From positions 372,001 through 436,000 of the forward strand of contig CAWESA010000008.1 in NCBI GenBank assembly GCA_963811605.1: DNA of 64,000 nucleotides. The letters are read 5' to 3'. The DNA is from CAVQLX01 sp963811605 (GTDB taxonomy: Bacteria > Desulfobacterota > Binatia > DP-6). Below the pieces are notes generated by a model. That model saw nothing but the letters and a program-made list of their open reading frames with translations, was not told the DNA's origin and made no database searches. Positions 39,601 to 48,215 of the stretch are shown piece after piece. Both the position numbers and the translations under genes were made by a program. The first letter of the stretch is position 1, and each line of letters starts with the position of its first letter.

Positions 39601-42299
39601 GCGCCCGCGACCGGCGCTCCGCCGGCATCGACGACGACGGCATGCGCCTCGAGGTCGCCTCGCTGGAGCACCCAGCGCTCGCTGCGCAGTCCGGGGAGCC
39701 AGGCGCCCGGCCACAGATTCACCGTCGAGGCGACGGTCTGCGCCTCGCCGTTCGGATCGCGGAACTCGAGCTCGACCAGGAGCTCGCGCGGCGTGTCCGG
39801 GCGCGGCAGGAGGACGAGACGTCCGCGGGCCGTTCCGGTGGCGTCGAGGGTCAGCTCCTGACGTGGCAGCGTCCGCGGCCTGCCGTCGGCGACCTCCGGC
39901 TCGTCGCCGTCGCGGAAGACGCCGGTGCTGACCGGCCCGTTGGCGAAGGTGTAGGCGTCGAGGCCGTCCGGAGGCTCGAAGCCGGTGGCACGTAGCTCGC
40001 CGCGCAGCACGACCGGGAGCGCGCTCGCCGCGCCGCCCGCGAGATACGTCACCCCGATGTCGGCACCGACCTTCTTCGGCGCCACCAGCGGCCCGGCGGG
40101 GAGCTGCACCACGCCCCGCATGAGGGGCACGCGAAACTCCTCGACCCGGAAGCTCCCGGCCGTGCGCTCCTCGGCCCACCAGTCCGGCTTGCCGGGTGGC
40201 GGCGGCGTGACGAGGACGACGTCGTAGCGCCCGAGCTTGGCGGCGTGCGGGATGACCCACGTGCTCTCGGCGCTGCCGTCGTCGCGCCACGCGAGCGCCT
40301 GGTCGTAGTGCTCGTCGCTGCCCAGGTGGCGGATGGAGAGCAGGGGTGGCCGCTTGTCCGCCGGCACCGTGACGAAGCCGGCGAGCGCTTCCTGGCGCAG
40401 CAGGTGCTTCATGTGGACCGTCTCGCCGGCGCGGAACAGGGTGCGGTCGAGCACGGTGTGCGACACCTGCGGGCCATCGAACGCCTCCGAGGGCAGGTCG
40501 AAGCGGAACGGCTCGATGCCCTGATCCCACGACGAGTGCACCAGGCCGACGTCGTTGCCCGACTCCGCGATCACCAGCAGGCCGCCGGACAGCCCGCGCA
40601 GGGCCTGGATCTGCCGCCAGTCGTAGAAGCGCTCGGGGAAGTCGAGGCTGCACGACGGCAACGCGTCCTCGGCGCCCAGATCGGGGACCCGCGCCAGGCC
40701 GTCGTGGTCGGTCGACGCGGTGGCGAGCGTCTTGCCCGTGCAGTCGGTCACGGTGACGCGGGCGTCCGCGACCGGCTCGCCGGCGTCCAGCGACGTCACC
40801 CAGACGAGCGAGGACTCCCGTCCCCACTTGAGATGGACCGACAGGTTCGTCACCAGCGCCGCCGTCGGCACGTAGAGCACGCCGGGACTGCCGAGCAGCG
40901 CGTCGCCGAGCCGTGTGCTCGCCAGCTCCACCACGTAGAGGCCCGGCGCGCCGAGCGGGATGCCGATCACCTCGGCGCGGCGACCGTCGGCGCTGCGCGG
41001 CAGCTTCAAGGGGCGCGCCGGCGCCGGCGGCGTCGCGCCCGCGAACACCGAGCGTGTCCGCGGCGACACGGCCACGCGGCGCAGCCAGGTGAGCGCGTCG
41101 CCGGCGGGGATCTTCGCGACCCGCCCGCCGACCCGGAGCTGCCGGCCCGCCGCCTCGGGCTCGAGGTTGCGGACGGCCACCGGCAGGGTGGGGTCGGCAT
41201 TCGCCTCGATGATCCCGAACCGGGCGGCGAACTTGGCGAGCGGCGGCTCGGCGTCGGTACGCACGGCGAGCGGGAAGCTGGCGGCGTTCTCGAGCACGCG
41301 GCCCGCGTCGTCGGTCAGACCCGCGGGCAGCTCGAGCCGCAACGCCGCCTCGGGCGGGAAGGGCGGCGCGAACGAGAGCTCCTCCAGCCAGTCCTCGCCG
41401 TCGGGCGGCGTCGGGCTCCAGCGTCGATCGTCGGGACCGACGAGCATGGCGCGGCTGGCGACGGACCACGCCACCGGCGCCGAGAAGCGGATCCGCACCG
41501 GCAGGAGCGGCGTGCAGCCGCGAGCGGCGTTCTCGCGCTCGCACGTGAGCTCGGCGGTGAAAGCCGGGCGGACGGTCCAGCGCAACGTCTGGGGCTGGTC
41601 GCCGGTCACGCCGCCGGGCGAGCGGATCCCGGGTCCCCAGGTGAGCGTGACGGCTGCTCCGTTCGGGAACCGCCGTCCGGCCGCGACCACCGCGAGCGGC
41701 TCCTCGCGCTGCCAGTCGGCATCGAACGTCTTCAGGATCGCGTCGCGGTCCTCGCCGTCGAGCAGCTTCACGGGCACACGCTCTGGGAAGCCCTGCACGG
41801 TGAGGGACGCGTGCTCGCGGACGGACGCGGGATCGACGGGTCCGTCGAGCTGGAGGACGAAGATCTGGTCCTCCGCGATCTCGCCGTCCGCGCTCGGCGT
41901 GGCGCTGACGACCGCCGGGCCCCCGGTCGAGAACGTGAACGGCCCCCCGGTCGCCGGCGCGCCTCCGAGCGCGGCCGCGCCCGGGCGCAGGGTGAACGTG
42001 CACGCCACGCCCGCCGGCAGGTCGCGCGCGAAGTCGTAGACCCACGTGCGCGGATCCACCCAGCGGCCGGTGCCGGGCTCGGCGCACGCGACGTCGAAGG
42101 GCGCTGCCGCGCGCGGATCGCCCAGCGCGACCATGGCCGTCGAGAAGCGGGCGCTCGCCTGGCGGACCTGCTTGACCGTGCCCTGCGGGCTGAAGCGCTC
42201 GACGGTCGCGCCGCCGTCAGCGGCCCGGGGCTCGCGGGCGCGTCCCGGCGTCGCCGAGCCGGCGAGCAGTGCCAGGATCAGGAGGTACGCCGTGCGCAC
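36675..42299 (-). CDS. bacterial alpha-2-macroglobulin with thioester
   Basis: 1874 residues, starting MRTAYLLILALLAGSATPGRA, a signal peptide. The architecture follows YfhM-type bacterial macroglobulins: repeated MG domains, a bait region, then VDEGLLALSPNRSWDVLRAMMGRRGYGVRTA, the motif PRVALDEQGEAHVQIPLNDSLTGFRIEAVA, and the thioester RRYPYTCLEQRVSRAVAL with Cys1425 and the Gln of CLEQ. The C-terminus TYDIRLNQPGTFELPATRVEALYAPEVFG is the receptor-binding-like end. Proteases are trapped covalently when the bait is cut. The gene is immediately upstream of pbpC on the same strand. No lipobox is evident at the signal peptide, so it may be free in the periplasm rather than a lipoprotein. Confidence 0.93.
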   Translation of the reverse strand: MRTAYLLILALLAGSATPGRAREPRAADGGATVERFSPQGTVKQVRQASARFSTAMVALGDPRAAAPFDVACAEPGTGRWVDPRTWVYDFARDLPAGVACTFTLRPGAAALGGAPATGGPFTFSTGGPAVVSATPSADGEIAEDQIFVLQLDGPVDPASVREHASLTVQGFPERVPVKLLDGEDRDAILKTFDADWQREEPLAVVAAGRRFPNGAAVTLTWGPGIRSPGGVTGDQPQTLRWTVRPAFTAELTCERENAARGCTPLLPVRIRFSAPVAWSVASRAMLVGPDDRRWSPTPPDGEDWLEELSFAPPFPPEAALRLELPAGLTDDAGRVLENAASFPLAVRTDAEPPLAKFAARFGIIEANADPTLPVAVRNLEPEAAGRQLRVGGRVAKIPAGDALTWLRRVAVSPRTRSVFAGATPPAPARPLKLPRSADGRRAEVIGIPLGAPGLYVVELASTRLGDALLGSPGVLYVPTAALVTNLSVHLKWGRESSLVWVTSLDAGEPVADARVTVTDCTGKTLATASTDHDGLARVPDLGAEDALPSCSLDFPERFYDWRQIQALRGLSGGLLVIAESGNDVGLVHSSWDQGIEPFRFDLPSEAFDGPQVSHTVLDRTLFRAGETVHMKHLLRQEALAGFVTVPADKRPPLLSIRHLGSDEHYDQALAWRDDGSAESTWVIPHAAKLGRYDVVLVTPPPPGKPDWWAEERTAGSFRVEEFRVPLMRGVVQLPAGPLVAPKKVGADIGVTYLAGGAASALPVVLRGELRATGFEPPDGLDAYTFANGPVSTGVFRDGDEPEVADGRPRTLPRQELTLDATGTARGRLVLLPRPDTPRELLVELEFRDPNGEAQTVASTVNLWPGAWLPGLRSERWVLQRGDLEAHAVVVDAGGAPVAGAPVRVDVFDRRIYSTRTRMVGGFYAYQHTTEVHAIGALCEGVTDALGRFTCSGHPDAAGDVVLQASVTDPQGHRAVANADVWVARGQQFWFEAEDGDRIDVLPEKRRYEPGETARFQVRMPFREATALITVEREGVGAARVVRLSGAEPVVELPVDPSWSPNVFVSVLAVRGRVGDVQPTALVDLGRPAFRLGIGEIEVGWTAHELDVAVTADRADYRVRDTAAATISVRTPGGAAPPAGSEVAVAVVDEGLLALSPNRSWDVLRAMMGRRGYGVRTATAQLEVVGKRHYGQKAVPTGGGGGRQPTRELFDTLLLWSPRVALDEQGEAHVQIPLNDSLTGFRIEAVATAGAGAFGSGGTSIRTTQDLMLLSGLPPVVREGDRFRAEMTVRNTTARTMTVEARGIVAGLPAPLAPQTVALDAGAATLVGWDVAVPPDVASLGWDVEVGERGGTADHLRVTQRVRPAVPVRTLESTLLQWSPQAAPVSVARPADARPDRGGVAVRIAPTLTAGLAGVREWMRRYPYTCLEQRVSRAVALDDDDAWLEIVRALPGYQDKDGFVKYFPTLDQGSETLTAYVVALADSAGRALPDDVRDTMLAALAGFVEGTLRRDSCMADLPLRKLAALDALSRHGKATPAQLATIDVEPALWPTSALIDWWNVLRRMPDAPDRARRLAEADEQVRTRLDLSGTALRFSTPTRDDLWWLMTGPQVNAARLVLLLLDADAWREDLPELMRGALALQRAGHWNTTTANAWGTLAVDRFAKAFETAPVTGTTTASLGGQREAVSWTKDPAGATVDLVWPAAPAELTLEHVGTGAPWATVETRAAIPPRAPIASGYRVTKHVEPLAVAQPGTWHRGDRLRVRLEIEAQADMGWVVVDDPVPTGTSHLGTGLGGDAAAAAAVPDAGESIEPAFVERSFTSWRGYYDYVPKGRIVATYDIRLNQPGTFELPATRVEALYAPEVFGETPNPPIEVR

Positions 42300-42314
42300 C
42301 GACGTCTCGAGACT

Positions 42315-43547
42315 CTAGAAGACGGGTCGGATCGCCTTCAATCGATCCTCGGCGGCGGCCATGAGGGCATCCTCCGCCCGCTCGTCCGCGGCCTCGTAGG
42401 TGACGGAGAAGCGCAGGTGCGGCCCCGCATCGTCCCACGGCACGGTGACGATGGAGTGCTCGTGGATGAGATACTGGCTGGCGGCCTCGGCGTTCTCGAA
42501 CGTACGACCGTCGGCGGTGCCCCGCGGCGCCGGCGCGTAGAGGAAGTAGGTGCCGCCCGGCATGTCGCAGGTGAAGCCGCAGCGACGCAGCATCGCCACC
42601 AGCTTCTCGAGCCGGAGGCGATACTTCTCGCGGATGCGGACCGGGATGGTGTGATCGTCGAGCCCGGTGATCGCCGCCTTCTGGATGGCGATGAACTGGC
42701 CGGAGTCGCTGTTGTCCTTGACGTCGGCGAGCGCCTGCACCAGGAGCCGGTGGCCGCAGAACCAGCCGAGACGCCAGCCGATCATGTCGAACCCCTTCGA
42801 CATCGAGTGGATCTCGAGGCCCACCTCCTTGGCGCCGGGGATGGCGAGGAAGGAGAGCGGCTCGTCCTGGAAGGTCAGCACCGCGTGGGCGGCGTCCTGC
42901 ACCACCACGATCCGATGCTGCATCGCGAAGTCCACCACGCGGCGGTAGAAGTCGCGCGTCGCCACCGTGCCGGTCGGACTGTTCGGGTAGTTGAGGACCA
43001 GCAGCTTGGCGCGGCGCGCCACGTCGGCGGGGATGCCGGCCAGGTCGGGAAAGAAGCCGTTCTCGCGCAGCAGCGGCAGGCGGTGCACCTCGCCGCCGTA
43101 GTAGCGCGTGTGCGTCCCCGCGACGGGGTATCCGGGAACGGTCATCAGGGTGACGTCGCCCGGGTTGATGAAGCAGGCGGGCGCCATGGCGAGCGCCGGC
43201 TTCGATCCGATGCAGTGGTTCACCTCGGTGAGCGGGTCGAGCGTCACGCCGAACATGCGACCCATGAACCGGGCGGCGGCTTCCTTGAACGCGGGGATGC
43301 CGTTGTCGGCGTAGCCCCGGTTCTCCGGCTTGCCGATCTCCTCCGCCATCGCGCGCCGCACGTTCTCCGGCGCCGTGCCATCGTTCTCGCCGATGCCGAA
43401 GTCGAGCAGCACGCGGTCCGGATGGTCGGCGAGGGCCTGGCGCTTGGCGCGCTTGATCTTCTCGAACTTGTAGATGTCGGTGCCCTTGCCGTACTGCGCG
43501 CCGCCGATGCGCTCGGCGAAGAGGGACTGGAAGTAGGGCTCGCTCAT
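42315..43547 (-). CDS. LL-diaminopimelate aminotransferase-like aminotransferase
   Basis: 410 residues from the ATG at 43547. It has the fold-type I features: the N-terminal KGTDIYKFEKIKRAKR, IGENDGTAPENVRRAM, GYADNGIPAFKEAAARF, VLNYPNSPTGTVATRDFY, and the PLP lysine in HSMSKGFDMIGWRLGWF. The length and the opening FDFGIGENDGTAP resemble DapL enzymes, which form LL-diaminopimelate from tetrahydrodipicolinate in bacteria using the DapL lysine pathway. Related class I/II aminotransferases cannot be excluded. It follows the phosphate transporter end by 95 bases with a hairpin between them. Confidence 0.75.
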   Translation of the reverse strand: MSEPYFQSLFAERIGGAQYGKGTDIYKFEKIKRAKRQALADHPDRVLLDFGIGENDGTAPENVRRAMAEEIGKPENRGYADNGIPAFKEAAARFMGRMFGVTLDPLTEVNHCIGSKPALAMAPACFINPGDVTLMTVPGYPVAGTHTRYYGGEVHRLPLLRENGFFPDLAGIPADVARRAKLLVLNYPNSPTGTVATRDFYRRVVDFAMQHRIVVVQDAAHAVLTFQDEPLSFLAIPGAKEVGLEIHSMSKGFDMIGWRLGWFCGHRLLVQALADVKDNSDSGQFIAIQKAAITGLDDHTIPVRIREKYRLRLEKLVAMLRRCGFTCDMPGGTYFLYAPAPRGTADGRTFENAEAASQYLIHEHSIVTVPWDDAGPHLRFSVTYEAADERAEDALMAAAEDRLKAIRPVF

Positions 43548-43611
43548 CGTCACCGCCTGCTGTCCGGGATGCCCCGATGTTCTATACGGGCGCGGTCCGC
43601 ACAGACAAGGA

Positions 43612-43627
43612 CGGCGCCCCGGCGCCG
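43612..43627 (-). terminator. hairpin after the PiT gene
   Basis: CGGCGCC (43612-43618), CC, GGCGCCG (43621-43627), 15 bases past the PiT stop and before the aminotransferase start. GC-rich and without a T-run. Confidence 0.35.
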
Positions 43628-43641
43628 CCCGCCGTGGTCGC

Positions 43642-44622
43642 TCAGTGGAAGAACGCCCAGGTGAGGGCGGCGATGAACGCGGAGCACGGGATGGTGAGGA
43701 GCCATGCCCACACGATGCGGCCCGCGACGCCCCAGCGCACCGCCGAGGCATTCTGCACCGAGCCGACGCCCACGATCGCGCCGGTGATCGTGTGCGTGGT
43801 CGAGACCGGGATGCCGAGGTGGGTGGCGAGGAAGAGGGTGAGCGCCCCGCCCGTCTCGGCGCAGAATCCCCCCACCGGCCGCAGCTTGGTGATGCGCAGG
43901 CCCATGGTGCGCACGATGCGCCAGCCGCCCGAGAGCGTGCCGAGCCCCATCGCGAGGTGGCACGCCAGGACGACCCAGAGCGGAACGTAGAAGGTGTCGC
44001 CGAGGAAGCCGTTGGCGAACAGCAGCACCGAGATGATGCCCATGGTCTTCTGGGCATCGTTGCCGCCGTGGCCGAGACTGTAGAGCGCGGCCGACACCAG
44101 CTGTCCGCGACGGAACCAGGCGTCGACCCGCGACGGCGTGAAGCGCCGGAAGATCCAGAAGACCGCGACCATGAGGGAGAACGCGAGAACGAGGCCGAGC
44201 AACGGTGACAGCACGATCGAGACGGCGATCTTGGTGAGCCCGGGCCCGTCGAGGACCCCCGCGCCCGCCTTCGCGACCGCAGCGCCCGCGAGACCCCCGA
44301 TGAGCGCGTGCGACGAGCTGGAGGGGATGCCGAACCACCACGTGATCAGGTCCCAGGCGATGGCCCCGGCGAGTGCGGCGAACACCACCGCCGTGTCGAT
44401 CACCTTCGGATCGACGACGTCCTTCCCGATCGTGCTCGCGACGTGCGTCTGGAAGACCAGGAAGGCGATGAAGTTGAAGAACGCCGCCCACAGGACGGCA
44501 TAGCGCGGCGACAGCACGCGCGTGGAGACGACGGTGGCGATCGAGTTCGCTGCGTCGTGGAATCCGTTGACGAAGTCGAACGCCAGCGCCACCAGGACGA
44601 CGGCGGCGACGAGGCCCGTCAT
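43642..44622 (-). CDS. pit: PiT-family inorganic phosphate transporter
   Basis: 326 residues with about ten hydrophobic helices. The two PiT signatures are GFHDAANSIATVVSTRVLSP near the N-terminus and YSLGHGGNDAQKTMGIISV in the second half; ITWWFGIPSSSSHALIGG and GIPVSTTHTITGAIVGVG are the duplicated motifs. It brings phosphate in with protons or sodium. It begins four bases after the DUF47 gene, the normal PiT partner order in many bacteria. The helices are intact, and the gene looks functional. It is probably a low-affinity constitutive uptake system. Confidence 0.92.
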   Translation of the reverse strand: MTGLVAAVVLVALAFDFVNGFHDAANSIATVVSTRVLSPRYAVLWAAFFNFIAFLVFQTHVASTIGKDVVDPKVIDTAVVFAALAGAIAWDLITWWFGIPSSSSHALIGGLAGAAVAKAGAGVLDGPGLTKIAVSIVLSPLLGLVLAFSLMVAVFWIFRRFTPSRVDAWFRRGQLVSAALYSLGHGGNDAQKTMGIISVLLFANGFLGDTFYVPLWVVLACHLAMGLGTLSGGWRIVRTMGLRITKLRPVGGFCAETGGALTLFLATHLGIPVSTTHTITGAIVGVGSVQNASAVRWGVAGRIVWAWLLTIPCSAFIAALTWAFFH

Positions 44623-44626
44623 CGAG

Positions 44627-45253
44627 TCAGGCGTGTTCGAGTACGACGCCCTCGATGATGTTGGCGACGTCCTCGCAGCGATCGGTCGCGTTCTCGAGGG
44701 CCTCGTAGACCTCCTTCCACTTGAGGACGAGGAGCGGGTCCGTGGCGCCCCGGAAGAGGTCCGCGAGGGCGCCGCGCAGGATCTCGTCGCCCTCGTTCTC
44801 GAGCCGATTCACCTCGATGCACGCGTCGATGATCGACTGCGACTTCTTGACGGTCCTGAGCCCGGCGACCGCGACGGAGACCGACTCCGTCGCGCGCACC
44901 AGGATGCCGGCCAGCTGTCGGGCCGGGTCGGTCATGTCGGTGAGCTCGTAGAGCATGACCGCGATCGCCGCCGATTCGATGTAGTCCATGACGTCGTCCA
45001 TGCGCGTGATCAGGCGATGGATGTCGTCGCGGTCGAAGGGCGTGATGAAGGTGGTGTGGAGGCGTTCGACGCAGGAGTGCGTGATGACGTCGGTCTCGTG
45101 CTCGATCTCCTTGATGCGCATGGCGAGCGCCCGGATGTTCTCGCCGCCCTGCACGAGTCGTTGCATCTCCTTCGCGCCCTCGACGGTGAGCGCGGCATGG
45201 CGCTCGAACAGGCCGAAGAAGTCCTCCTCGCGGGGGAGCAGTCGCCTGAGCAT
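44627..45253 (-). CDS. DUF47 (PhoU-like) PiT-associated protein
   Basis: 208 residues, all helical. The family begins RRLLPREEDFFGLFERHAALTVEGAKEM and continues with IKEIEHETDVITHSCVERLHTTFITPFDRDDIHRL and MDDVMDYIESAA, where acidic clusters probably bind metal. DUF47 proteins are PhoU relatives that regulate the neighbouring PiT transporter; the PiT gene follows by four bases. It is cytoplasmic. Confidence 0.92.
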   Translation of the reverse strand: MLRRLLPREEDFFGLFERHAALTVEGAKEMQRLVQGGENIRALAMRIKEIEHETDVITHSCVERLHTTFITPFDRDDIHRLITRMDDVMDYIESAAIAVMLYELTDMTDPARQLAGILVRATESVSVAVAGLRTVKKSQSIIDACIEVNRLENEGDEILRGALADLFRGATDPLLVLKWKEVYEALENATDRCEDVANIIEGVVLEHA

Positions 45254-45294
45254 GGCGCGCGGCTTCTAGCCGGGTGCTCGGGCGAAGGCAACCT

Positions 45295-47070
45295 TCACGC
45301 CGCGCGCGCGGCGGGCAGCGTCACGCGCACCGTCGTGCCGTGACCGGGCGTGCTCTGGATCTCCAGGTGCCCGTCGTGCGCCTGGACGATGTGCTTGACG
45401 ATCGCGAGGCCCAGTCCGGTGCCGCCGAGCTCGCGCGAGCGCGCCTTGTCGACGCGGAAGAAACGCTCGGTGAGCCGGGGCAGGTCCTGGCCGGGGATGC
45501 CCACCCCGGTATCGACCACCGTGAGCTCGACCGCCGGCGCACCGTCGAGGACGCCGGGTCGCGCGTCCACCTGCACGCGTCCCCCCTCGGGCGTGTACTT
45601 GACGGCGTTGTCGATCAGGTTGACCAGCACCTGCCGGACGCGATCGCCGTCGGCGTCGACCAGCGGCGTGTCGGGCGCGATCGCGGCGGTGAGCGTGAGG
45701 CCCCGGCGCGACGCGCCGTCGGCGAGGAACTGCACCACGTCGTCGATCGCCGGCGCGACCGGCAGTGCGCGCCGGCGCAGCGGGGTGCGCCCGAACTCCA
45801 GGTCGGACAGGGTGAGCAGGTCGTCGATCAGACGGCCGAGGCGCTCGGCGTGCCGGTCGATCACCTTGAGGAAGCGGGTCCGCGTCTCGCCGTCGTCTCC
45901 CGCACTGCCGAGCAGCGTCTCGGCATAGCCCTTGATGGCGGTGAGCGGGGTGCGGAGCTCGTGCGAGACGTTGGCGACGAAATCCCGGCGCACGGTCTCG
46001 AGCCGGCGCAGCTCCGACACGTCGTGCAGCACGAGCACGAGCCCGAAGGGCTCGCCGGTCTCGCCGGTGAGCCGGGCCGCGTTGACCTGCAGGGCGCGGC
46101 CGGGCGCGACCCCGAGCGTGACGTCCCGGCGCAGCACGATCTCTCCCGCGGCCAGCAGGTGCGGGATCTCCGCGATGCCGGGATCGCGTGCGAGCTCGAG
46201 CAACGACCGGCCCACCGGCTCGAGCGAGGCGGGGAGGGCGAGGAGGTCGCGTGCGCGCGCGTTGAGCAGGACGACGCGTCCGTCGAGGTCGGTCACGATG
46301 ACGCCCTCGACCATGCCGCGCAGGATCGCCTCCAGGCGCTCGCGCTCCACCCGCATCGCGCCGAGCGTGTGCTCGACCTCGTGCGCCATGGTCGCGATCT
46401 GGGTCTCCAGGACGCCCAGCTGATCGCTGCGCTCCGGGCCCATCGGCGGCGGCGTCCGTCCTGCAGCCAGCGCGCCCGCGAAGGAGACGAGCCGTGCGAT
46501 GCGACGCCGCATGGCGGCGGACACCAGCCAGGCGACCCAGAAGCCGAGCACGACGGCGGCGGCGAGCGCGGCGCCGATCGGTCCGCGCAGGCGGATCAGG
46601 TACTCCGTCAACGAGCCGATGGGCACGGCGATGCGGATGACCCTGGTGCCCGCGGGATCGTCCTGGCGCCAGGCGGCGTAGAGCAGGCGCCGGTCGATCG
46701 TCGCGCTCCAGCGCACGGCGTGCCCGAACCCGTCGGCCAGGGCGTCGCGCACCTCGGGCCGATCGGCGTGGCTCTCGAGCGGCGCCGCGTGCGGGCTCGA
46801 TTCGCCGACCACCGTGCCGTCGGACGCGATCACCGTGACACGCGCGCTCAGCCGCGCGGCCAGCGCCGCGCTGGCGCGATCGAGATCCGCTCCCGCGGTC
46901 CAGGGAAGCGCCGCGCCGGCCTCGTGCGCCTCGCCGGCGAGCCGGCTGGTGAGGGTGGCGATCTGATCGCGCTCGAGCGTCCAGACCAGCCACGGAACGG
47001 CGATCAGCAGGCTGCCGGCGATCGCGGCGACCGCCGGCAACAGGACCTTCCAGGTCAGCCCGCGGGTCAA
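45295..47070 (-). CDS. PhoR-like sensor histidine kinase
   Basis: 591 residues from a TTG at 47070 that overlaps the alcohol dehydrogenase stop (TTGA); no ATG or GTG fits better. Two transmembrane segments, about 8-28 and 170-195, enclose a periplasmic sensor region. A HAMP-like region, a PAS domain (ERLEAILRGMVEGVIVTDLDGRVVLLNARAR), the phosphoacceptor in FVANVSHELRTPLTAIKGY and the ATP-binding N, G1 and G2 boxes (NLIDNAVKYTPEGG, VVDTGVGIPGQDL, GTGLGLAIVKHIV) follow. The arrangement is that of PhoR, the phosphate-starvation kinase, and the PiT genes downstream support that. No response-regulator gene is adjacent. Confidence 0.85.
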   Translation of the reverse strand: MTRGLTWKVLLPAVAAIAGSLLIAVPWLVWTLERDQIATLTSRLAGEAHEAGAALPWTAGADLDRASAALAARLSARVTVIASDGTVVGESSPHAAPLESHADRPEVRDALADGFGHAVRWSATIDRRLLYAAWRQDDPAGTRVIRIAVPIGSLTEYLIRLRGPIGAALAAAVVLGFWVAWLVSAAMRRRIARLVSFAGALAAGRTPPPMGPERSDQLGVLETQIATMAHEVEHTLGAMRVERERLEAILRGMVEGVIVTDLDGRVVLLNARARDLLALPASLEPVGRSLLELARDPGIAEIPHLLAAGEIVLRRDVTLGVAPGRALQVNAARLTGETGEPFGLVLVLHDVSELRRLETVRRDFVANVSHELRTPLTAIKGYAETLLGSAGDDGETRTRFLKVIDRHAERLGRLIDDLLTLSDLEFGRTPLRRRALPVAPAIDDVVQFLADGASRRGLTLTAAIAPDTPLVDADGDRVRQVLVNLIDNAVKYTPEGGRVQVDARPGVLDGAPAVELTVVDTGVGIPGQDLPRLTERFFRVDKARSRELGGTGLGLAIVKHIVQAHDGHLEIQSTPGHGTTVRVTLPAARAA

Positions 47071-48119
47071 TACTGGTTGATCACCGTGACGCCGAGCGTC
47101 CCGTACTTGTCCATCGACTCGAGCACGCTGCTCGCCTCGGCCAGGCCGATGGTCCGATGCACGAGCTTGCCGGGTTTGAGCCTTCCGTTCTCCACCATGC
47201 GCAGCATCGATCCGAAATGCGGCGCCTGCATGCCGAGGGAGCCGATCAGCTGCACCTCCTTCAGCACGATGATGTCGATCGGAAGCGAGATCTCGCCCTG
47301 CTCGGCGCTCGAGGTCAGCCCGACCTGGATATGGCGCCCGCGCTTGCGCACGCACATCACCGAGTTGCGGCACGTGGCGGCCACGCCGAGGGCGTCGATC
47401 GAGACGTGCGCGCCGCCACCGGTGAGACCCATGATCGCACCGATGGGCTCGTCCTTCGCCGCGTTGATGACGTGGACGGCGCCCTCGCCCTTGGCCGCAG
47501 CCAGCTTGTCGTCGGAGACATCGACCGCGATCACGTTGGCGCCGAGCGCGGTCGCGATCTGCACCGCCGACAGCCCGACGCCGCCGCAGCCGTGCACGGC
47601 GACCCACTCGCCGGGGCGTGCGTGCGCCTGATCGACGAGGGCGTGAAAGGCGGTCATGTAGCGGCAGCCCATGCTGGCCGCGTCGACGAACGGGACCGAC
47701 TCGGGCAGCCCCACCAGGTTGACGTCGGCGTGCGGCAGGCCGACGAGACGGCCGAAGCCGCCCCAGTAGGCGACACCCGGGATGAGGGGGGTGTCGCAGA
47801 TGTTGTGGAACCCCGTGCGACACCACTCGCAGACGCCTTCGCCCTGGCTGAACGGCACCAGCACGCGGTCGCCCTTCTTCCAGCGCGTCACCTCCGGGCC
47901 GACCTCTTCGACCACGCCGCAGAACTCGTGCCCGAGCACCCACGGTGGCTGCAGCGCGATGCCCACCCACGACCAGTCGCCCATCCAGAGATGCCAGTCG
48001 GTGCGACAGATGCCGTTGGCCTCGACGCGGATGATGGCGCCGTTCGGCGGACACTCCGGATCGGGCATGTCCCTGACGGCGAGCGGCTCACGAAGGGCTT
48101 CGACGACGGCGGCGCGCAT
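47067..48119 (-). CDS. zinc-dependent medium-chain alcohol dehydrogenase
   Basis: 350 residues. The catalytic zinc site is ANGICRTDWHLWMGDW and GHEFCGVVEEVG; the structural site is reduced to EGVCEWCRTGFHNIC. The cofactor site GCGGVGLSAVQIATALGANVIAVD indicates NAD(P) binding. Conserved MRAAVVEALREPLAVRDMPDPEC starts the chain, and FGSMLRMVENGRLKPGKLVHRTIGLAEA ends it. The substrate is probably a primary or secondary alcohol. Its stop overlaps the histidine kinase start, so the two share a transcript though their roles seem unrelated. Confidence 0.86.
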   Translation of the reverse strand: MRAAVVEALREPLAVRDMPDPECPPNGAIIRVEANGICRTDWHLWMGDWSWVGIALQPPWVLGHEFCGVVEEVGPEVTRWKKGDRVLVPFSQGEGVCEWCRTGFHNICDTPLIPGVAYWGGFGRLVGLPHADVNLVGLPESVPFVDAASMGCRYMTAFHALVDQAHARPGEWVAVHGCGGVGLSAVQIATALGANVIAVDVSDDKLAAAKGEGAVHVINAAKDEPIGAIMGLTGGGAHVSIDALGVAATCRNSVMCVRKRGRHIQVGLTSSAEQGEISLPIDIIVLKEVQLIGSLGMQAPHFGSMLRMVENGRLKPGKLVHRTIGLAEASSVLESMDKYGTLGVTVINQY

Positions 48120-48215
48120 GGCGATCCTCCCTTGCTGGGTGCTGGCTGCTTACACCCCTCCCCACGGCCGCGTAAACCCCTTGACCGCCCGGTGGCGGCG
48201 CGGCACGGAGCCAGG

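Noticed and set aside
36660..43664. Two long plus-strand frames (1111 and 1139 codons) opposite the macroglobulin gene
   Set aside because: Composition is arginine-rich and repetitive, and the macroglobulin with its thioester explains the region on the other strand.
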